Shown: positions 40,473 to 51,417, counted from the stretch's first letter. The stretch: DNA of 64,000 bases from Pluralibacter gergoviae ATCC 33028 = NBRC 105706 (GCF_001598855.1 NZ_BCZS01000009.1:62001-126000), one strand, 5' to 3'. Translations and numbers: made by a program. Notes: generated by a model not told the origin, from the letters alone.

Positions 40473-41381
40473 ATGGACCAAAAACGACTGACTCACCTGC
40501 GGCAGCTGGAGGCGGAGAGCATCCACATCATCCGCGAAGTGGCCGCTGAATTTTCCAATCCGGTGATGATGTACTCCATCGGTAAGGACTCCAGCGTCAT
40601 GCTGCACCTGGCGCGTAAGGCGTTCTATCCGGGCACGCTGCCGTTCCCGCTGCTGCACGTCGATACCGGCTGGAAGTTCCGCGAGATGTACGAGTTCCGC
40701 GACCGCACCGCTAAAGAGTACGGTATCGAGCTGCTGGTGCATCAAAACCCGGAAGGCGTGGCGATGGGCATCAACCCGTTCGTTCACGGCAGCGCCAAGC
40801 ACACCGATATCATGAAAACCGAAGGGCTGAAGCAGGCGCTGAACAAGTACGGCTTTGACGCCGCGTTCGGCGGCGCGCGCCGCGACGAGGAGAAGTCCCG
40901 CGCTAAAGAGCGCATCTACTCCTTCCGCGACCGCTTCCACCGCTGGGACCCGAAAAACCAGCGCCCGGAGCTGTGGCACAACTACAACGGCCAGATTAAC
41001 AAAGGCGAAAGCATCCGCGTCTTCCCGCTCTCCAACTGGACCGAGCTGGATATCTGGCAGTACATCTTCCTCGAAAATATCGAGATCGTTCCGCTGTACC
41101 TGGCGGCGGAGCGCCCGGTACTGGAGCGTGACGGTATGCTGATGATGATCGACGATGACCGCATCGATCTGCAGCCGGGCGAGAAGATCGAAAACCGCAT
41201 GGTACGCTTCCGCACTCTCGGCTGCTGGCCGCTGACCGGCGCGGTGGAGTCCGAAGCGCAGACTCTGCCGGAGATCATCGAAGAGATGCTGGTCTCGACC
41301 ACCAGCGAACGTCAGGGCCGCGTGATTGACCGCGACCAGGCAGGCTCGATGGAGCTGAAGAAACGTCAGGGTTATTTCTAA
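40473..41381 (+). CDS. cysD: Sulfate adenylyltransferase subunit 2
   Basis: Catalytic subunit of ATP sulfurylase, forming APS from sulfate and ATP. The PP-loop [17 protein letters not shown] is at about residues 33-50; [19 protein letters not shown] and [14 protein letters not shown] are typical. The 302 residues equal the E. coli length. It is tightly spaced with cysG (9 bp) and cysN (9 bp), so they form one operon. Confidence 0.97.
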   Translation: MDQKRLTHLRQLEAESIHIIREVAAEFSNPVMMYSIGKDSSVMLHLARKAFYPGTLPFPLLHVDTGWKFREMYEFRDRTAKEYGIELLVHQNPEGVAMGINPFVHGSAKHTDIMKTEGLKQALNKYGFDAAFGGARRDEEKSRAKERIYSFRDRFHRWDPKNQRPELWHNYNGQINKGESIRVFPLSNWTELDIWQYIFLENIEIVPLYLAAERPVLERDGMLMMIDDDRIDLQPGEKIENRMVRFRTLGCWPLTGAVESEAQTLPEIIEEMLVSTTSERQGRVIDRDQAGSMELKKRQGYF

Positions 41382-41390
41382 GGAGCCGCC

Positions 41391-42818
41391 ATGAACACCA
41401 CTATTGCACAACAGATTGCCAACGAAGGCGGCGTCGAAGCCTACCTGCACGCCCAGCAGCATAAAAGCCTGCTGCGCTTTCTGACCTGCGGCAGCGTCGA
41501 TGACGGCAAAAGCACCCTGATCGGCCGCCTGCTGCACGATACCCGCCAGATTTATGAAGATCAGCTTTCCTCGCTGCACAATGACAGCAAGCGTCACGGC
41601 ACCCAGGGCGAAAAACTGGATCTGGCCCTGCTGGTGGACGGCCTGCAGGCGGAGCGCGAGCAGGGCATCACCATCGACGTGGCCTACCGCTACTTCTCTA
41701 CCGAAAAGCGTAAGTTCATTATTGCCGACACCCCCGGCCACGAGCAGTACACCCGCAACATGGCCACCGGCGCCTCCACCTGCGACCTGGCGATCCTGCT
41801 GATGGATGCCCGCAAGGGAGTGCTCGATCAGACCCGCCGCCACAGCTTTATCTCCACCCTGCTGGGCATTAGGCACCTGGTCGTGGCGGTCAATAAAATG
41901 GACCTGGTGGAGTACAGCGAAGAACGCTTTAACGAGATCCGCGAAGCCTATCTGACCTTCGCCGAACAGCTGCCTGGCGACCTGGATATCCGCTTTGTCC
42001 CGCTGTCGGCGCTGGAGGGCGATAATGTCGCGACCCAGAGCACGAACATGCCGTGGTACAGCGGCCCGACGCTGCTGGAAGTGCTGGAGACCGTGGAGAT
42101 CCATCGCGTGGTTGACGAGCAGCCGCTGCGCTTCCCGGTACAGTACGTTAACCGCCCGAACCTCGACTTTCGCGGTTTTTCCGGCACCGTGGCCTCCGGC
42201 ACGGTGAAGGTCGGCCAGCGCCTGAAGGTGCTGCCGTCCGGCGTTGAGTCCAGCGTGGCGCGGATCGTCACCTTTGACGGCGATTTGCAGGAGGCCGCTG
42301 CCGGCGAGGCCGTTACCCTGGTGCTGAAGGATGAAATCGACATCAGCCGCGGCGATCTGCTGCTCGACGCCGATCAGAATCTGCCCGCCGTACAGCGCGC
42401 CAGCGTTGATGTGGTGTGGATGGCCGAGCTGCCGCTGCAGCCGGGCCAGAGCTACGAGATCAAGATTGCCGGTAAAAAGACCCGCGCGCGGGTGGACAGC
42501 ATCGCGTACCAGGTGGATATCAACAATCTGACCCACCGCGAGGTCGATAGCCTGCCGCTGAACGGCATCGGGCTGGTGGAGCTGACCTTTGATGAGCCGC
42601 TGGCGCTCGACAGCTATCAGAATAACCCGGTCACCGGCGGGATGATCTTTATCGACCGCCTGAGCAACGTTACCGTCGGCGCGGGCATGGTCCGCGAGCC
42701 GAAGGCCGGAGCGGTTGCCGGTAGCGGCAACTTCAGCGCCTTTGAGCTGGAGCTTAACGCGCTGGTACGCAAGCACTTCCCGCACTGGGGCGCGCGCGAT
42801 CTGCTGGGAGGCAAGTAA
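41391..42818 (+). CDS. cysN: Sulfate adenylyltransferase subunit 1 (GTPase)
   Basis: Regulatory GTPase of ATP sulfurylase that couples GTP hydrolysis to APS formation. G1 is [16 protein letters not shown]3 [14 protein letters not shown]4 VNKMDLVEY, followed by EF-Tu-like beta-barrel domains. The 475 residues equal E. coli CysN. The stop overlaps the cysC ATG by one base. Confidence 0.97.
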   Translation: MNTTIAQQIANEGGVEAYLHAQQHKSLLRFLTCGSVDDGKSTLIGRLLHDTRQIYEDQLSSLHNDSKRHGTQGEKLDLALLVDGLQAEREQGITIDVAYRYFSTEKRKFIIADTPGHEQYTRNMATGASTCDLAILLMDARKGVLDQTRRHSFISTLLGIRHLVVAVNKMDLVEYSEERFNEIREAYLTFAEQLPGDLDIRFVPLSALEGDNVATQSTNMPWYSGPTLLEVLETVEIHRVVDEQPLRFPVQYVNRPNLDFRGFSGTVASGTVKVGQRLKVLPSGVESSVARIVTFDGDLQEAAAGEAVTLVLKDEIDISRGDLLLDADQNLPAVQRASVDVVWMAELPLQPGQSYEIKIAGKKTRARVDSIAYQVDINNLTHREVDSLPLNGIGLVELTFDEPLALDSYQNNPVTGGMIFIDRLSNVTVGAGMVREPKAGAVAGSGNFSAFELELNALVRKHFPHWGARDLLGGK

Positions 42819-43423
42819 TGGCCGCCCACGACGAGAATGTGGTCTGGCATCCGCATCCGGTCACCCGCGAACAGCGGGAGCAGCTCCACGGCCATCGCGG
42901 CGTGGTGCTGTGGTTTACCGGCCTCTCGGGGTCGGGTAAATCGACGGTCGCGGGGGCGCTGGAGGAGGCGCTGCACAAGCTCGGCGTCAGCACCTATCTG
43001 CTGGACGGCGACAACGTGCGCCACGGCCTGTGCAGCGACCTGGGCTTCAGCGATGCCGATCGTAAGGAAAATATTCGCCGCGTTGGCGAAGTCGCCAGCC
43101 TGATGGTGGAAGCCGGGCTGGTGGTGCTGACCGCCTTTATCTCACCCCACCGGGCCGAGCGGCAGATGGTGCGCGACAGGCTCGGGGCAGGGCGCTTCTT
43201 TGAAGTGTTTGTGGATACGCCTTTAGAGGTGTGTGAAGCCCGCGATCCGAAAGGGCTGTACAAGAAAGCGAGGGCCGGCGAACTGCGCAACTTCACCGGC
43301 ATAGACTCGGTCTACGAGGCGCCGGAAGCGGCTGAGATCCACCTGGAGGGTGAACAATTGGTAACAAATTTGGTTAACCAATTATTAGACCTCCTGAGGC
43401 AGAACGATATTATCAGATCCTGA
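42818..43423 (+). CDS. cysC: Adenylylsulfate kinase
   Basis: Phosphorylates APS to PAPS, the substrate of CysH. The Walker A is [16 protein letters not shown], and the lid region [20 protein letters not shown] and [19 protein letters not shown] are characteristic. The 201 residues equal the E. coli protein. It is last in cysG-cysD-cysN-cysC. Confidence 0.96.
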   Translation: MAAHDENVVWHPHPVTREQREQLHGHRGVVLWFTGLSGSGKSTVAGALEEALHKLGVSTYLLDGDNVRHGLCSDLGFSDADRKENIRRVGEVASLMVEAGLVVLTAFISPHRAERQMVRDRLGAGRFFEVFVDTPLEVCEARDPKGLYKKARAGELRNFTGIDSVYEAPEAAEIHLEGEQLVTNLVNQLLDLLRQNDIIRS

Positions 43424-43466
43424 GACCGGGCCGGTTTTGCTGGCCCGTCAGTAAACAGGATTGGAT

Positions 43467-43793
43467 ATGCGTAATACCCAGAATATGACGATTGCCCGCT
43501 CAAACCCTATGGCATCGGACTCGGAAGAGACCATCTGGTCCCTTTCCGGTGCCGCCGTGGGGTTTGCGGCGTGGCTGATGGCCCTGGGGCTTCCGTTCTT
43601 GCTGTACGGTAGAAACACCCTGCTGTTTTTCCTCTATACCTGGCCTTTCTTCCTCGCGCTGCTGCCGGTTTCGGTGGTCATTGGCGTTGCGCTGCACTCG
43701 CTGCTTAACGGCCGGCTCCCCTACAGCATCGTGGCGACGCTGCTTGCCGTGATGGTGATGTTCGGAGTGCTTTTTTTGTGGCTGCTGGGATAA
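43467..43793 (+). CDS. ygbE: YgbE family inner-membrane protein (DUF3561)
   Basis: A 108-residue membrane protein with three hydrophobic spans (GAAVGFAAWLMALGLPFLL, LLFFLYTWPFFLALLPVSVV, IVATLLAVMVMFGVLFLWLL) after a polar N-terminus. It matches E. coli YgbE along its length. Function unknown. The ATG at 43467 (MRNTQNMT) fits the family N-terminus. It stands between cysC and ftsB. Confidence 0.9.
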   Translation: MRNTQNMTIARSNPMASDSEETIWSLSGAAVGFAAWLMALGLPFLLYGRNTLLFFLYTWPFFLALLPVSVVIGVALHSLLNGRLPYSIVATLLAVMVMFGVLFLWLLG

Positions 43794-43944
43794 GCGCCGC
43801 GAAAGACGCCAACGGATTGCAATGAGACGTACAACTCAAGCTACAAAATGTGGTACATTCCCGGCGATATGCGGCGTCGTCCGCACGCCGGACTGCGTTC
43901 GCCGGCAGGTTACGGGATGATGATGCCGTTTTTCAGGGGGCAGG

Positions 43945-44262
43945 ATGGGTAAACTTACGCTGCTGCTGCTGGCTTTACTGGTCTGGCTGCAGTATTCGCT
44001 CTGGTTTGGTAAGAACGGTCTGCACGACTACCGCCGCGTCAATGATGACGTGACGGCCCAGCAGGCGACCAACGCCAAACTCAAGGCGCGCAACGATCAG
44101 CTGTTTGCGGAAATTGACGACCTTAACGGTGGCCAGGAGGCTATCGAAGAGCGCGCGCGCAACGAACTCAGCATGACCCGCCCGGGCGAAACCTTCTACC
44201 GCCTGGTTCCCGACGCTTCGAAACGCAATCAGGGCCCAGGCGCGGGACAAAATACTCGATAA
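43945..44262 (+). CDS. ftsB: Cell division protein FtsB
   Basis: Bitopic inner-membrane component of the FtsQBL divisome complex. One N-terminal span ([19 protein letters not shown]) is followed by a coiled coil (about 30-70: [20 protein letters not shown]) and a conserved [22 protein letters not shown] tail in parts. It has 105 residues against 103 in E. coli. It starts 23 bp before ispD, the usual arrangement. Confidence 0.95.
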   Translation: MGKLTLLLLALLVWLQYSLWFGKNGLHDYRRVNDDVTAQQATNAKLKARNDQLFAEIDDLNGGQEAIEERARNELSMTRPGETFYRLVPDASKRNQGPGAGQNTR

Positions 44263-44285
44263 ACAGACGGGCCCAGGATTATTAC

Positions 44286-44996
44286 ATGGCAGCCACTTTT
44301 CCGGGCGTTTGCGCCGTGGTGCCGGCCGCTGGAGCCGGCCGCCGCATGCAGACGGAATGCCCCAAGCAGTACCTCTCAATCGGTAACAAAACGATTCTCG
44401 AACATGCCGTCGGCGCGCTGCTGGCGCATCCGCGCGTTGCGCGGGTGATTATCGCCATCTCGCCGGGAGACGCGCGCTTTGCCGCGCTGCCGCTGGCGCA
44501 GCATCCGCAGATCACCGTCGTTGACGGCGGCAGCGAACGCGCCGACTCGGTGATGGCGGGCCTGCGCGCCGCGGGCGACGCCGACTGGGTGCTGGTACAC
44601 GACGCCGCGCGCCCCTGCCTGCACCGCGATGACCTCGACAGGCTGCTGACTCTGAGTGAAATCAGCCGGGTTGGCGGCATTCTCGCCGCGCCGGTGCGCG
44701 ATACCATGAAGCGCGCGGAACCCGGCAAAGAGGCGATCGCCCATACCGTCGAGCGCGTTGACCTCTGGCACGCGCTGACCCCGCAATTTTTTCCCCGCGA
44801 GCTGCTCTTTGACTGCCTGAACAGGGCGCTCAAAGAAGGTGCCGTCATCACCGACGAAGCCTCGGCGCTGGAGTACTGCGGTTATCATCCGCAGCTGGTG
44901 CCGGGCCGGGCCGATAATATTAAAGTCACCCGCCCGGAAGACCTGCGGCTCGCGGAATTTTACCTTACCCGTATCGGACATCAGGAGCAGGCATAA
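44286..44996 (+). CDS. ispD: 2-C-methyl-D-erythritol 4-phosphate cytidylyltransferase
   Basis: Third enzyme of the MEP isoprenoid pathway, transferring CMP onto methylerythritol phosphate. The nucleotide loop [21 protein letters not shown] and [15 protein letters not shown] motifs are intact. The 236 residues equal the E. coli enzyme. It overlaps the start of ispF by one base. Confidence 0.96.
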   Translation: MAATFPGVCAVVPAAGAGRRMQTECPKQYLSIGNKTILEHAVGALLAHPRVARVIIAISPGDARFAALPLAQHPQITVVDGGSERADSVMAGLRAAGDADWVLVHDAARPCLHRDDLDRLLTLSEISRVGGILAAPVRDTMKRAEPGKEAIAHTVERVDLWHALTPQFFPRELLFDCLNRALKEGAVITDEASALEYCGYHPQLVPGRADNIKVTRPEDLRLAEFYLTRIGHQEQA

Positions 44997-45475
44997 TGCG
45001 AATTGGACACGGTTTTGACGTACACGCCTTCGGCGGCGAGGGCCCGATCATTATTGGCGGCGTGCGCATTCCTTTTGACAAGGGGCTGCTGGCCCACTCC
45101 GACGGCGACGTAGCGCTACACGCCCTGACCGATGCCCTGCTGGGCGCGGCGGCGCTGGGCGATATCGGCAAGCTGTTCCCGGATACCGATCCGGCCTTCA
45201 AGGGCGCCGACAGCCGCGCCCTGCTGCGCGAGGCCTGGCGGCGTATCCAGGAGAAGGGCTATACCCTCGGCAACGTCGACGTCACTCTCATCGCCCAGGC
45301 GCCGAAGATGCTGCCGCACATTCCGCAGATGCGGGTATTTATCGCCGAAGATCTCGGCTGCCATATGGATGACGTTAACGTCAAAGCCACCACCACCGAG
45401 AAGCTCGGCTTTACCGGGCGCGGAGAAGGCATTGCCTGCGAGGCGGTGGCGCTGCTGCACAAGGCGCAGTCATGA
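44996..45475 (+). CDS. ispF: 2-C-methyl-D-erythritol 2,4-cyclodiphosphate synthase
   Basis: Cyclises the IspE product in the MEP pathway; a zinc trimer. Metal ligands sit in [10 protein letters not shown] (Asp8, His10) and [20 protein letters not shown] (His42). The C-terminus [20 protein letters not shown] is the family signature. It has 159 residues. It overlaps truD by 4 bp. Confidence 0.96.
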   Translation: MRIGHGFDVHAFGGEGPIIIGGVRIPFDKGLLAHSDGDVALHALTDALLGAAALGDIGKLFPDTDPAFKGADSRALLREAWRRIQEKGYTLGNVDVTLIAQAPKMLPHIPQMRVFIAEDLGCHMDDVNVKATTTEKLGFTGRGEGIACEAVALLHKAQS

Positions 45476-46521
45476 TCGCCTTTGACCAGCTAACTTACCT
45501 GCACGGCAGGCCGGAAAGCGAGGGGCAGCTCAAGGCGAGCCCGGAAGACTTTCTGGTGGTGGAGGATTTAGGCTTTGCGCCGGACGGCGAGGGCGAGCAT
45601 CTGCTGGTGCGCATCCGCAAGCGCGGCTGCAACACCCGCTTCGTGGCCGATGCGCTGGCGAAGTTCCTGAAAGTGCCTGCCCGCGAAGTCAGCTTCGCCG
45701 GGCAAAAAGACAAGCACGCGGTCACCGAACAGTGGCTGTGCGCGCGCCTGCCCGGCAAAGAGATGCCGGAGATGGGCAAATTCCAGCTTGAGGGCTGCGA
45801 GGTGCTGGAATTCGCCCGCCATAAGCGCAAGCTGCGCCTGGGGGCGCTGAAGGGGAACGCCTTTACGCTTATCCTGCGCGATATCTCCCGCCGCGCCGAC
45901 GTCGAGGCCCGCCTGCAGGCCGTGGCGGAAAACGGCGTGCCTAATTACTTCGGCGCCCAGCGCTTCGGCATCGGCGGCAGCAACCTCAGCGGCGCTCTGC
46001 GCTGGGCGGAAAGCGGCGGGCCGGTACGCGATCGCAATAAACGCAGTTTCTGGTTGTCGGCGGCCCGCAGCGCGTTGTTTAATCAGGTAGTCAGCGAGCG
46101 GCTAAAAAAAACGGACTTTAATCAAGTTGTTGACGGCGATGCGCTACAATTAGCGGGGCGCGGCAGCTGGTTTGTGGCCACCGAAGAAGAGATGCCTGGC
46201 CTGCAGGTCCGCGTCGATGACCGCGATCTGATGGTCACCGCCCCGCTGCCGGGCAGCGGCGACTGGGGAAGCCAGCGCGCGGCGCAGGCCTTCGAGCAGC
46301 AGGCGCTGGCTGACGAAACTTTGCTGCAGTCGCTGCTGGTGCGCGAAAAAGTGGAGGCCGCGCGCCGGGCGATGCTGCTCTATCCGCAGCAGCTCAGCTG
46401 GCAGTGGTGGGACGACGCCACCGCCGAAGTGAAGTTCTGGCTGCCGGCGGGCAGCTTTGCCACCAGCGTCGTCAGGGAACTAATCACTACAACGGGTGAC
46501 TATGCGAATATTGCTGAGTAA
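45472..46521 (+). CDS. truD: tRNA pseudouridine(13) synthase
   Basis: Makes pseudouridine 13 in tRNA(Glu). The catalytic aspartate is in [15 protein letters not shown] near residue 80; [15 protein letters not shown] is the TruD signature, followed by the inserted TRUD domain. The length of 349 equals E. coli. Its end overlaps surE by 20 bp. Confidence 0.96.
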   Translation: MIAFDQLTYLHGRPESEGQLKASPEDFLVVEDLGFAPDGEGEHLLVRIRKRGCNTRFVADALAKFLKVPAREVSFAGQKDKHAVTEQWLCARLPGKEMPEMGKFQLEGCEVLEFARHKRKLRLGALKGNAFTLILRDISRRADVEARLQAVAENGVPNYFGAQRFGIGGSNLSGALRWAESGGPVRDRNKRSFWLSAARSALFNQVVSERLKKTDFNQVVDGDALQLAGRGSWFVATEEEMPGLQVRVDDRDLMVTAPLPGSGDWGSQRAAQAFEQQALADETLLQSLLVREKVEAARRAMLLYPQQLSWQWWDDATAEVKFWLPAGSFATSVVRELITTTGDYANIAE

Positions 46522-47263
46522 CGATGACGGGATCCACGCGCCGGGGATCCAGACCCTGGCAAGGGCCTTGCGGGAGTTCGCCGAGGTTCAGGTTGTTGCA
46601 CCCGATCGTAACCGCAGCGGCGCATCCAACTCGCTGACCCTTGAGTCGTCGCTGCGCACCGTGGCCTTTGACAATGGCGATATCGCCGTGCAGATGGGAA
46701 CGCCTACCGACTGCGTCTTTCTCGGCGTTAACACGCTGATGCGCCCGCGCCCTGACGTGGTCGTTTCCGGCATCAATGCCGGGCCGAACCTCGGGGACGA
46801 CGTTATCTATTCCGGCACCGTGGCGGCAGCCATGGAGGGGCGCCACCTCGGCTTCCCGGCGGTTGCCGTCTCCCTCAACGGCCATCAGCACTACGACACG
46901 GCCGCCGCCGTCACCTGCACCATCCTGCGCGCCCTCGCCAGAGAGCCGCTGCGCACCGGGCGCATCCTCAATATCAACGTGCCGGACCTGCCGCTCTCTG
47001 AGATCAAAGGCATCCGCGTCACCCGCTGCGGCAGCCGCCATCCGGCGGACAAGGTTATCCCGCAGCAGGATCCGCGCGGCAATACCCTCTACTGGATTGG
47101 GCCGCCGGGCGAAAAGTGCGACGCCGGCCCGGATACCGACTTTGCCGCCGTTGACGAAGGCTACGTCTCCGTCACCCCGCTGCACGTCGATCTTACCGCC
47201 CACAGCGCGCGGGAGGTGGTATCCGACTGGCTTGAACGCGCGGAGGTCGGCGCGAAATGGTAA
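46502..47263 (+). CDS. surE: 5'/3'-nucleotidase and exopolyphosphatase SurE
   Basis: Stationary-phase survival nucleotidase. The start chosen gives [20 protein letters not shown] and 253 residues, as in E. coli; an in-frame ATG two codons upstream is less likely. Metal-binding residues lie in [18 protein letters not shown] and [19 protein letters not shown]. It overlaps truD and pcm, giving the conserved surE-pcm-nlpD-rpoS run of stationary-phase genes. Confidence 0.96.
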   Translation: MRILLSNDDGIHAPGIQTLARALREFAEVQVVAPDRNRSGASNSLTLESSLRTVAFDNGDIAVQMGTPTDCVFLGVNTLMRPRPDVVVSGINAGPNLGDDVIYSGTVAAAMEGRHLGFPAVAVSLNGHQHYDTAAAVTCTILRALAREPLRTGRILNINVPDLPLSEIKGIRVTRCGSRHPADKVIPQQDPRGNTLYWIGPPGEKCDAGPDTDFAAVDEGYVSVTPLHVDLTAHSAREVVSDWLERAEVGAKW

Positions 47264-47883
47264 GCCAACGCGTCCAGACGCTGCTCAACCTTCTTCGCAG
47301 TCAGGGCATCAGCGATGAGCGGGTGCTGGCGGCGATTGCCGCGGTGCCGCGCGAAAAGTTTATCGACGAAGCGTTTGAGCATAAGGCCTGGGAGAACGTG
47401 GCCCTGCCGATAGGCCAGGGCCAGACTATCTCTCAGCCCTATATGGTGGCGCGGATGACCGAACTGCTGGCCCTGACCCCGGGATCGCGCGTGCTGGAGA
47501 TAGGCACCGGCTCCGGCTACCAGACGGCGATCCTCGCCCATCTCGTGCACCACGTCTGCTCCGTTGAGCGCATCAAGAGTCTGCAGTGGCACGCCCGCCG
47601 CAGGCTTAAGCAGCTTGATTTACATAATGTTTCAACTCGACACGGCGATGGCTGGCAGGGATGGAAGGCAAGAGCGCCGTTTGATGCCATTATTGTTACC
47701 GCCGCGCCGCAGGAGATCCCGGCGGCGCTGGTTGCGCAGCTGGACGACGGCGGCGTGATGGTCTTACCCGTCGGCGACGAGCACCAGTTCCTTAAGCGCG
47801 TGCGCCGGCGGGGAACAGAATTCACTATTGATACCGTAGAAGCAGTTCGCTTTGTGCCGCTGGTAAAAGGCGAACTGGCGTAA
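47257..47883 (+). CDS. pcm: Protein-L-isoaspartate O-methyltransferase
   Basis: Repairs isoaspartyl residues in aged proteins with SAM. The family motif [19 protein letters not shown] and [19 protein letters not shown] precede the SAM site [18 protein letters not shown]; the PCMT signature [16 protein letters not shown] follows. It has 208 residues, as in E. coli. Confidence 0.96.
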   Translation: MVSQRVQTLLNLLRSQGISDERVLAAIAAVPREKFIDEAFEHKAWENVALPIGQGQTISQPYMVARMTELLALTPGSRVLEIGTGSGYQTAILAHLVHHVCSVERIKSLQWHARRRLKQLDLHNVSTRHGDGWQGWKARAPFDAIIVTAAPQEIPAALVAQLDDGGVMVLPVGDEHQFLKRVRRRGTEFTIDTVEAVRFVPLVKGELA

Positions 47884-48001
47884 TACAGGATTTTTCCTGT
47901 TTATTTCAACGCGATGATTGGCGTAGGGTAATCGCCATCTTGTGTACTCTCGCTGTCGCGTTGCGCGGTCTGTAAGTCACTAACCTATTCCTGGGGGATA
48001 A

Positions 48002-49141
48002 ATGAGCGCGGGAAGCCCGACATTCACCGTTAGCCGCCTGGCGGCCTTATCACTGGTTTCACTCTGGCTGGCAGGATGCTCCTCATCCAACAACGCGCCT
48101 GCCCCGGTTAGCTCCGTGGGCGGCAGCGCATCGTCCGGCACCAACTCCGGTATGATGATCACGCCGCCGCCGAAGATGGGCGCTTCTGCCCCGCAGAGTC
48201 AGCCGGTTCCGGTTCAGCCGCAGCCGCAAATTCAGCCGCAGCGGACAGCGCCGCAAGTCCAGACGCAGCCGCCGTCTCAGCCCGTCGAAACGGTCAACGG
48301 CCGCATTGTCTATAACCGTAAATATGGCGACATTCCGAAGGGCAGCTATACCGGGAGTACCTATACCGTTAAGCGCGGCGATACGCTGTTCTACATTGCG
48401 TGGGTGACCGGCAACGATTTCCGCGATCTGGCCCAGCGTAACAATATCCCTGAACCGTACGGCCTGACGGTCGGCCAGACGCTGCAGGTAGGCAACGCTT
48501 CCGGCCAGCCGATCACCGGTGATAACGCCGTTGCCCAGGCCAGCGCCAGGGCCAGCGCGGCACCAACATCTTCGTCCAGTCAGGTAGAAAAATCCTATCC
48601 GGTGGTTGCTTCTCAACCAACAATTACGTATTCTGAAGATTCAGGTGAACAAAGTGCTAACAAGATGTTGCCCAACAATAAGCCTGCGCCCCCGGTCACA
48701 GCGCCCGTTACGGCCCCATCCGCCAGCACAACCCAACCAACTGCAAGCAGCACGTCTACCAGTTCGCCGATCTCCTCATGGCGCTGGCCGACGAGCGGCA
48801 AAATTATCGACAGCTTTAGCGGCGCCGATGGCGGTAATAAAGGCATCGATATCGCAGGCAGTAAAGGACAGGCTATCGTCGCGACCGCATCAGGACGCGT
48901 CGTCTATGCCGGTAACGCGCTGCGCGGTTACGGTAACCTTATTATCATCAAACATAATGATGATTACCTGAGTGCCTACGCCCATAACGACACGATGCTG
49001 GTCCGGGAGCAACAAGAGGTCACGGCGGGGCAGAAAATAGCTACCATGGGTAGTACCGGCACCAGTTCTACACGCTTGCATTTTGAAATTCGTTACAAGG
49101 GGAAATCCGTCAACCCGCTGCAATATTTACCGCAGCGATAA
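48002..49141 (+). CDS. nlpD: Murein hydrolase activator lipoprotein NlpD
   Basis: Outer-membrane lipoprotein that activates the amidase AmiC at the septum. The signal peptide ends in the lipobox LAGC with Cys26. A Pro/Gln-rich linker, a LysM domain ([20 protein letters not shown]) and a C-terminal LytM/M23 domain follow ([18 protein letters not shown] to [15 protein letters not shown]). The zinc-binding HxxxD motif is replaced by GNKGIDI, so it is an activator, not an enzyme. The 379 residues equal E. coli. In E. coli the main rpoS promoter lies inside nlpD; the same is likely here. Confidence 0.95.
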   Translation: MSAGSPTFTVSRLAALSLVSLWLAGCSSSNNAPAPVSSVGGSASSGTNSGMMITPPPKMGASAPQSQPVPVQPQPQIQPQRTAPQVQTQPPSQPVETVNGRIVYNRKYGDIPKGSYTGSTYTVKRGDTLFYIAWVTGNDFRDLAQRNNIPEPYGLTVGQTLQVGNASGQPITGDNAVAQASARASAAPTSSSSQVEKSYPVVASQPTITYSEDSGEQSANKMLPNNKPAPPVTAPVTAPSASTTQPTASSTSTSSPISSWRWPTSGKIIDSFSGADGGNKGIDIAGSKGQAIVATASGRVVYAGNALRGYGNLIIIKHNDDYLSAYAHNDTMLVREQQEVTAGQKIATMGSTGTSSTRLHFEIRYKGKSVNPLQYLPQR

Positions 49142-49201
49142 TATGACGAAACGCACCTCAGGTGGGTTTCGTCCAGGGATCACGGGTAGGAGCCACCTTA
49201 T

Positions 49202-50194
49202 ATGAGTCAGAATACGCTGAAAGTTCAGGATCTAAACGAAGACGCGGAGTTTGATGAGAATGGAGTAGAGGTTTTCGATGAGAAAGCCCTGGTCGAAGAG
49301 GAACCCAGTGATAACGATTTAGCCGAAGAAGAGCTGCTATCACAAGGTGTCACTCAGCGTGTCCTTGATGCGACTCAGCTTTACCTTGGTGAGATTGGAT
49401 ACTCTCCACTGCTTACCGCAGAAGAAGAAGTCTACTTTGCACGTCGCGCACTGCGTGGCGACGTGGCCTCCCGTCGCAGGATGATCGAAAGTAACCTGCG
49501 CCTGGTGGTAAAAATTGCCCGTCGCTACAGCAATCGTGGTCTGGCACTGCTGGATCTGATTGAAGAGGGCAATCTGGGACTGATTCGCGCGGTTGAGAAG
49601 TTCGACCCGGAACGGGGTTTCCGCTTCTCTACGTATGCAACATGGTGGATTCGTCAGACCATTGAACGGGCAATCATGAACCAAACCCGTACCATTCGTC
49701 TGCCGATCCACATTGTTAAAGAGCTGAACGTCTATCTGCGTACCGCTCGCGAACTCTCCCACAAGCTCGATCATGAGCCGAGTGCGGAGGAGATCGCAGA
49801 GCAGCTGGATAAACCGGTCGATGACGTCAGCCGCATGCTGCGCCTCAATGAACGCATCACCTCAGTGGATACCCCGCTGGGCGGTGATTCAGAAAAAGCG
49901 CTGCTGGACATCCTGGCCGATGAGAAAGACAACGGCCCGGAAGACACCACTCAGGACGATGACATGAAGCAGAGCATCGTCAAGTGGCTGTTCGAACTTA
50001 ACGCTAAGCAGCGTGAAGTGCTGGCCCGCCGCTTTGGCCTGCTGGGCTACGAAGCGGCAACGCTTGAGGACGTCGGTCGTGAAATTGGCCTGACCCGCGA
50101 GCGCGTGCGCCAGATCCAGGTTGAGGGCCTGCGCCGCCTGCGTGAAATTCTGCAGGGGCAAGGACTCAGCATTGAAGCGCTGTTCCGTGAATAA
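49202..50194 (+). CDS. rpoS: RNA polymerase sigma factor RpoS
   Basis: General stress and stationary-phase sigma factor. The 330 residues show region 1.2-2 ([20 protein letters not shown]), region 2.4 ([20 protein letters not shown]), region 3 and region 4.2 ([20 protein letters not shown]). It begins [20 protein letters not shown] as in E. coli. Translation is normally controlled by Hfq-dependent small RNAs through the long leader from within nlpD. A strong terminator follows. Confidence 0.97.
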   Translation: MSQNTLKVQDLNEDAEFDENGVEVFDEKALVEEEPSDNDLAEEELLSQGVTQRVLDATQLYLGEIGYSPLLTAEEEVYFARRALRGDVASRRRMIESNLRLVVKIARRYSNRGLALLDLIEEGNLGLIRAVEKFDPERGFRFSTYATWWIRQTIERAIMNQTRTIRLPIHIVKELNVYLRTARELSHKLDHEPSAEEIAEQLDKPVDDVSRMLRLNERITSVDTPLGGDSEKALLDILADEKDNGPEDTTQDDDMKQSIVKWLFELNAKQREVLARRFGLLGYEAATLEDVGREIGLTRERVRQIQVEGLRRLREILQGQGLSIEALFRE

Positions 50195-50213
50195 GCGATA
50201 ACACTCTTCAGCA

Positions 50214-50247
50214 AAAAGGCCGATCCTTCGCGATCGGCCTTTTTTTA
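50214..50247 (+). terminator. rpoS intrinsic terminator
   Basis: AAAAAGGCCGATC (from 50213) pairs with GATCGGCCTTTTTTT around CTTCGC. The A- and T-rich flanks make it work for rpoS and for the convergent hosA. Confidence 0.85.
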
Positions 50248-50655
50248 TTCTGCGTCCAGCATCTTGTCGATCAGCCGCGAGAACTGCGCCTGCTCCTCCG
50301 CCGTCAGGCGGCCCAGAAACGCCTCATCAACGCGGTCGCCCACCGGCTGACACAGCGCGAGCAGGGTTTCGCCCTCCGCGGTCAGAAACACGAAGCGGCG
50401 GCGCCTGTCCGCCGGATCCTGCTCCCTGTACAAAAGCCCGCGGGCCTCCATGCGGCTCAGCATCTCGGCCAGCGTCGCCTTGGTGCTTACCGCCGCTTCG
50501 GTGAGGGCGACCTGCTCGATGCCCGGCGCTTCTGCCACCGAACGCATCACCGCGTACTGCGGCTTGGTTAAATCCGGCAGCGCCTGCTGCCAGCGCGCGG
50601 TGTGCTGCTGAAAAAGCTGGCGCAGCCGGTGAAAAGTTTCCTGTCTGAGTTCCAT
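50245..50655 (-). CDS. hosA: MarR-family regulator HosA
   Basis: A 136-residue MarR-type dimeric repressor with the winged helix LTEAAVSTKATLAEMLSRME and wing DPADRRRRFVFLTAEGETLL. In pathogenic E. coli HosA lies next to the ecd/kpd hydroxyarylic-acid decarboxylase genes, is released by 4-hydroxybenzoate and controls them. Here it is divergent from kpdB with palindromic sites between the two genes, so the same logic is inferred. It could also be labelled a SlyA-like protein. Confidence 0.82.
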   Translation of the reverse strand: MELRQETFHRLRQLFQQHTARWQQALPDLTKPQYAVMRSVAEAPGIEQVALTEAAVSTKATLAEMLSRMEARGLLYREQDPADRRRRFVFLTAEGETLLALCQPVGDRVDEAFLGRLTAEEQAQFSRLIDKMLDAE

Positions 50656-50718
50656 GCCCCGCTCCGGGAAAAGATGTAGCGGACCATGATAGCCGCTTCT
50701 TGCCCATTGGTTAATGCG

Positions 50719-50734
50719 AACTGTTTTAACAGTT
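50719..50734. promoter_or_regulatory. Palindrome AACTGTT-TT-AACAGTT in hosA-kpdB region
   Basis: Perfect 7-bp arms around two T, about 65 bp upstream of the hosA start. The form suits a MarR-family operator or the hosA promoter region. Confidence 0.45.
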
Positions 50735-50739
50735 AGTGT

Positions 50740-50753
50740 GATCGTGTACGAAC
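50740..50753. promoter_or_regulatory. HosA-type operator copy 1
   Basis: GATCGTGTACGAAC is a near-palindrome sharing the core TCGTGTACGA with the second copy 56 bp downstream. The core is like the TTCGT-type inverted repeat bound by HosA in E. coli. Operator role is inferred from position and symmetry. Confidence 0.5.
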
Positions 50754-50795
50754 AATATTGCCAGGACCCGCAATTGGGCGTAGTTTAAATACAAA

Positions 50796-50809
50796 GTTCG
50801 TACACGAAC
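50796..50809. promoter_or_regulatory. HosA-type operator copy 2
   Basis: GTTCGTACACGAAC is symmetric at 12 of 14 positions and ends 16 bp before the kpdB start, so bound protein would block transcription or initiation of kpdBCD. Confidence 0.55.
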
Positions 50810-50825
50810 AATTTTGAGGTGAGGC

Positions 50826-51416
50826 ATGAGATTAATTGTCGGAATGACCGGCGCCACCGGCGCGCCGCTCGGCGTGGCGCTGCTGAAGGCGCTGCGCGAA
50901 ACCGGAAAAGTGGAGACCCATCTGGTGATGTCGAAGTGGGCGAAAGCCACCCTTGAACTGGAAACGGCTTACAGCGTTCGCGACGTCGCGGCGCTGGCCG
51001 ACGTCTGCCACAGCGCGGGCGACCAGGGCGCGACCATCTCCTCCGGCTCTTTTCACACCGACGGCATGATAGTTATCCCCTGCAGCATGAAAACGCTGGC
51101 GGGCATCCGCGCCGGCTACGCCGACGGCCTGGTCGGCCGGGCGGCTGACGTGGTGCTGAAAGAGGGGCGCAGGCTGGTGCTGATCCCACGCGAAATGCCG
51201 CTCAGCACTATTCATCTTGAAAATATGCTGGCGCTTTCGCGCATGGGCGTGGCGATGGTGCCGCCCATGCCCGCCTACTACAACCATCCGGAAACCATTG
51301 ACGACGTAACGCAGCACATTGTGACCCGCGTTATGGATCAGTTTGGTTTGCAGAATCCGCTCGCCCGACGCTGGCAGGGGCTGCAGGCCGCATCGCGCCA
51401 TTCACAGGAGGAGTAA
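50826..51416 (+). CDS. kpdB: UbiX-like flavin prenyltransferase of a hydroxyarylic acid decarboxylase
   Basis: Makes the prenylated FMN cofactor used by the UbiD-type partner. The 196 residues begin RLIVGMTGATGAPLGVALL (FMN loop), have SSGSFHTDGMIVIPCSMKTL, and end in LVLIPREMPLSTIHLENMLAL, the UbiX/Pad1 signature. It is first in the kpdBCD (ecdBCD) operon, with 1 bp between its stop and the kpdC start codon. Confidence 0.9.
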   Translation: MRLIVGMTGATGAPLGVALLKALRETGKVETHLVMSKWAKATLELETAYSVRDVAALADVCHSAGDQGATISSGSFHTDGMIVIPCSMKTLAGIRAGYADGLVGRAADVVLKEGRRLVLIPREMPLSTIHLENMLALSRMGVAMVPPMPAYYNHPETIDDVTQHIVTRVMDQFGLQNPLARRWQGLQAASRHSQEE

Positions 51417-51417
51417 C

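Noticed and set aside
40323-42785. 820-codon minus-strand frame opposite cysD-cysN
   Set aside because: Shadow of two intact overlapping-operon genes; no ribosome site and no recognisable domain.
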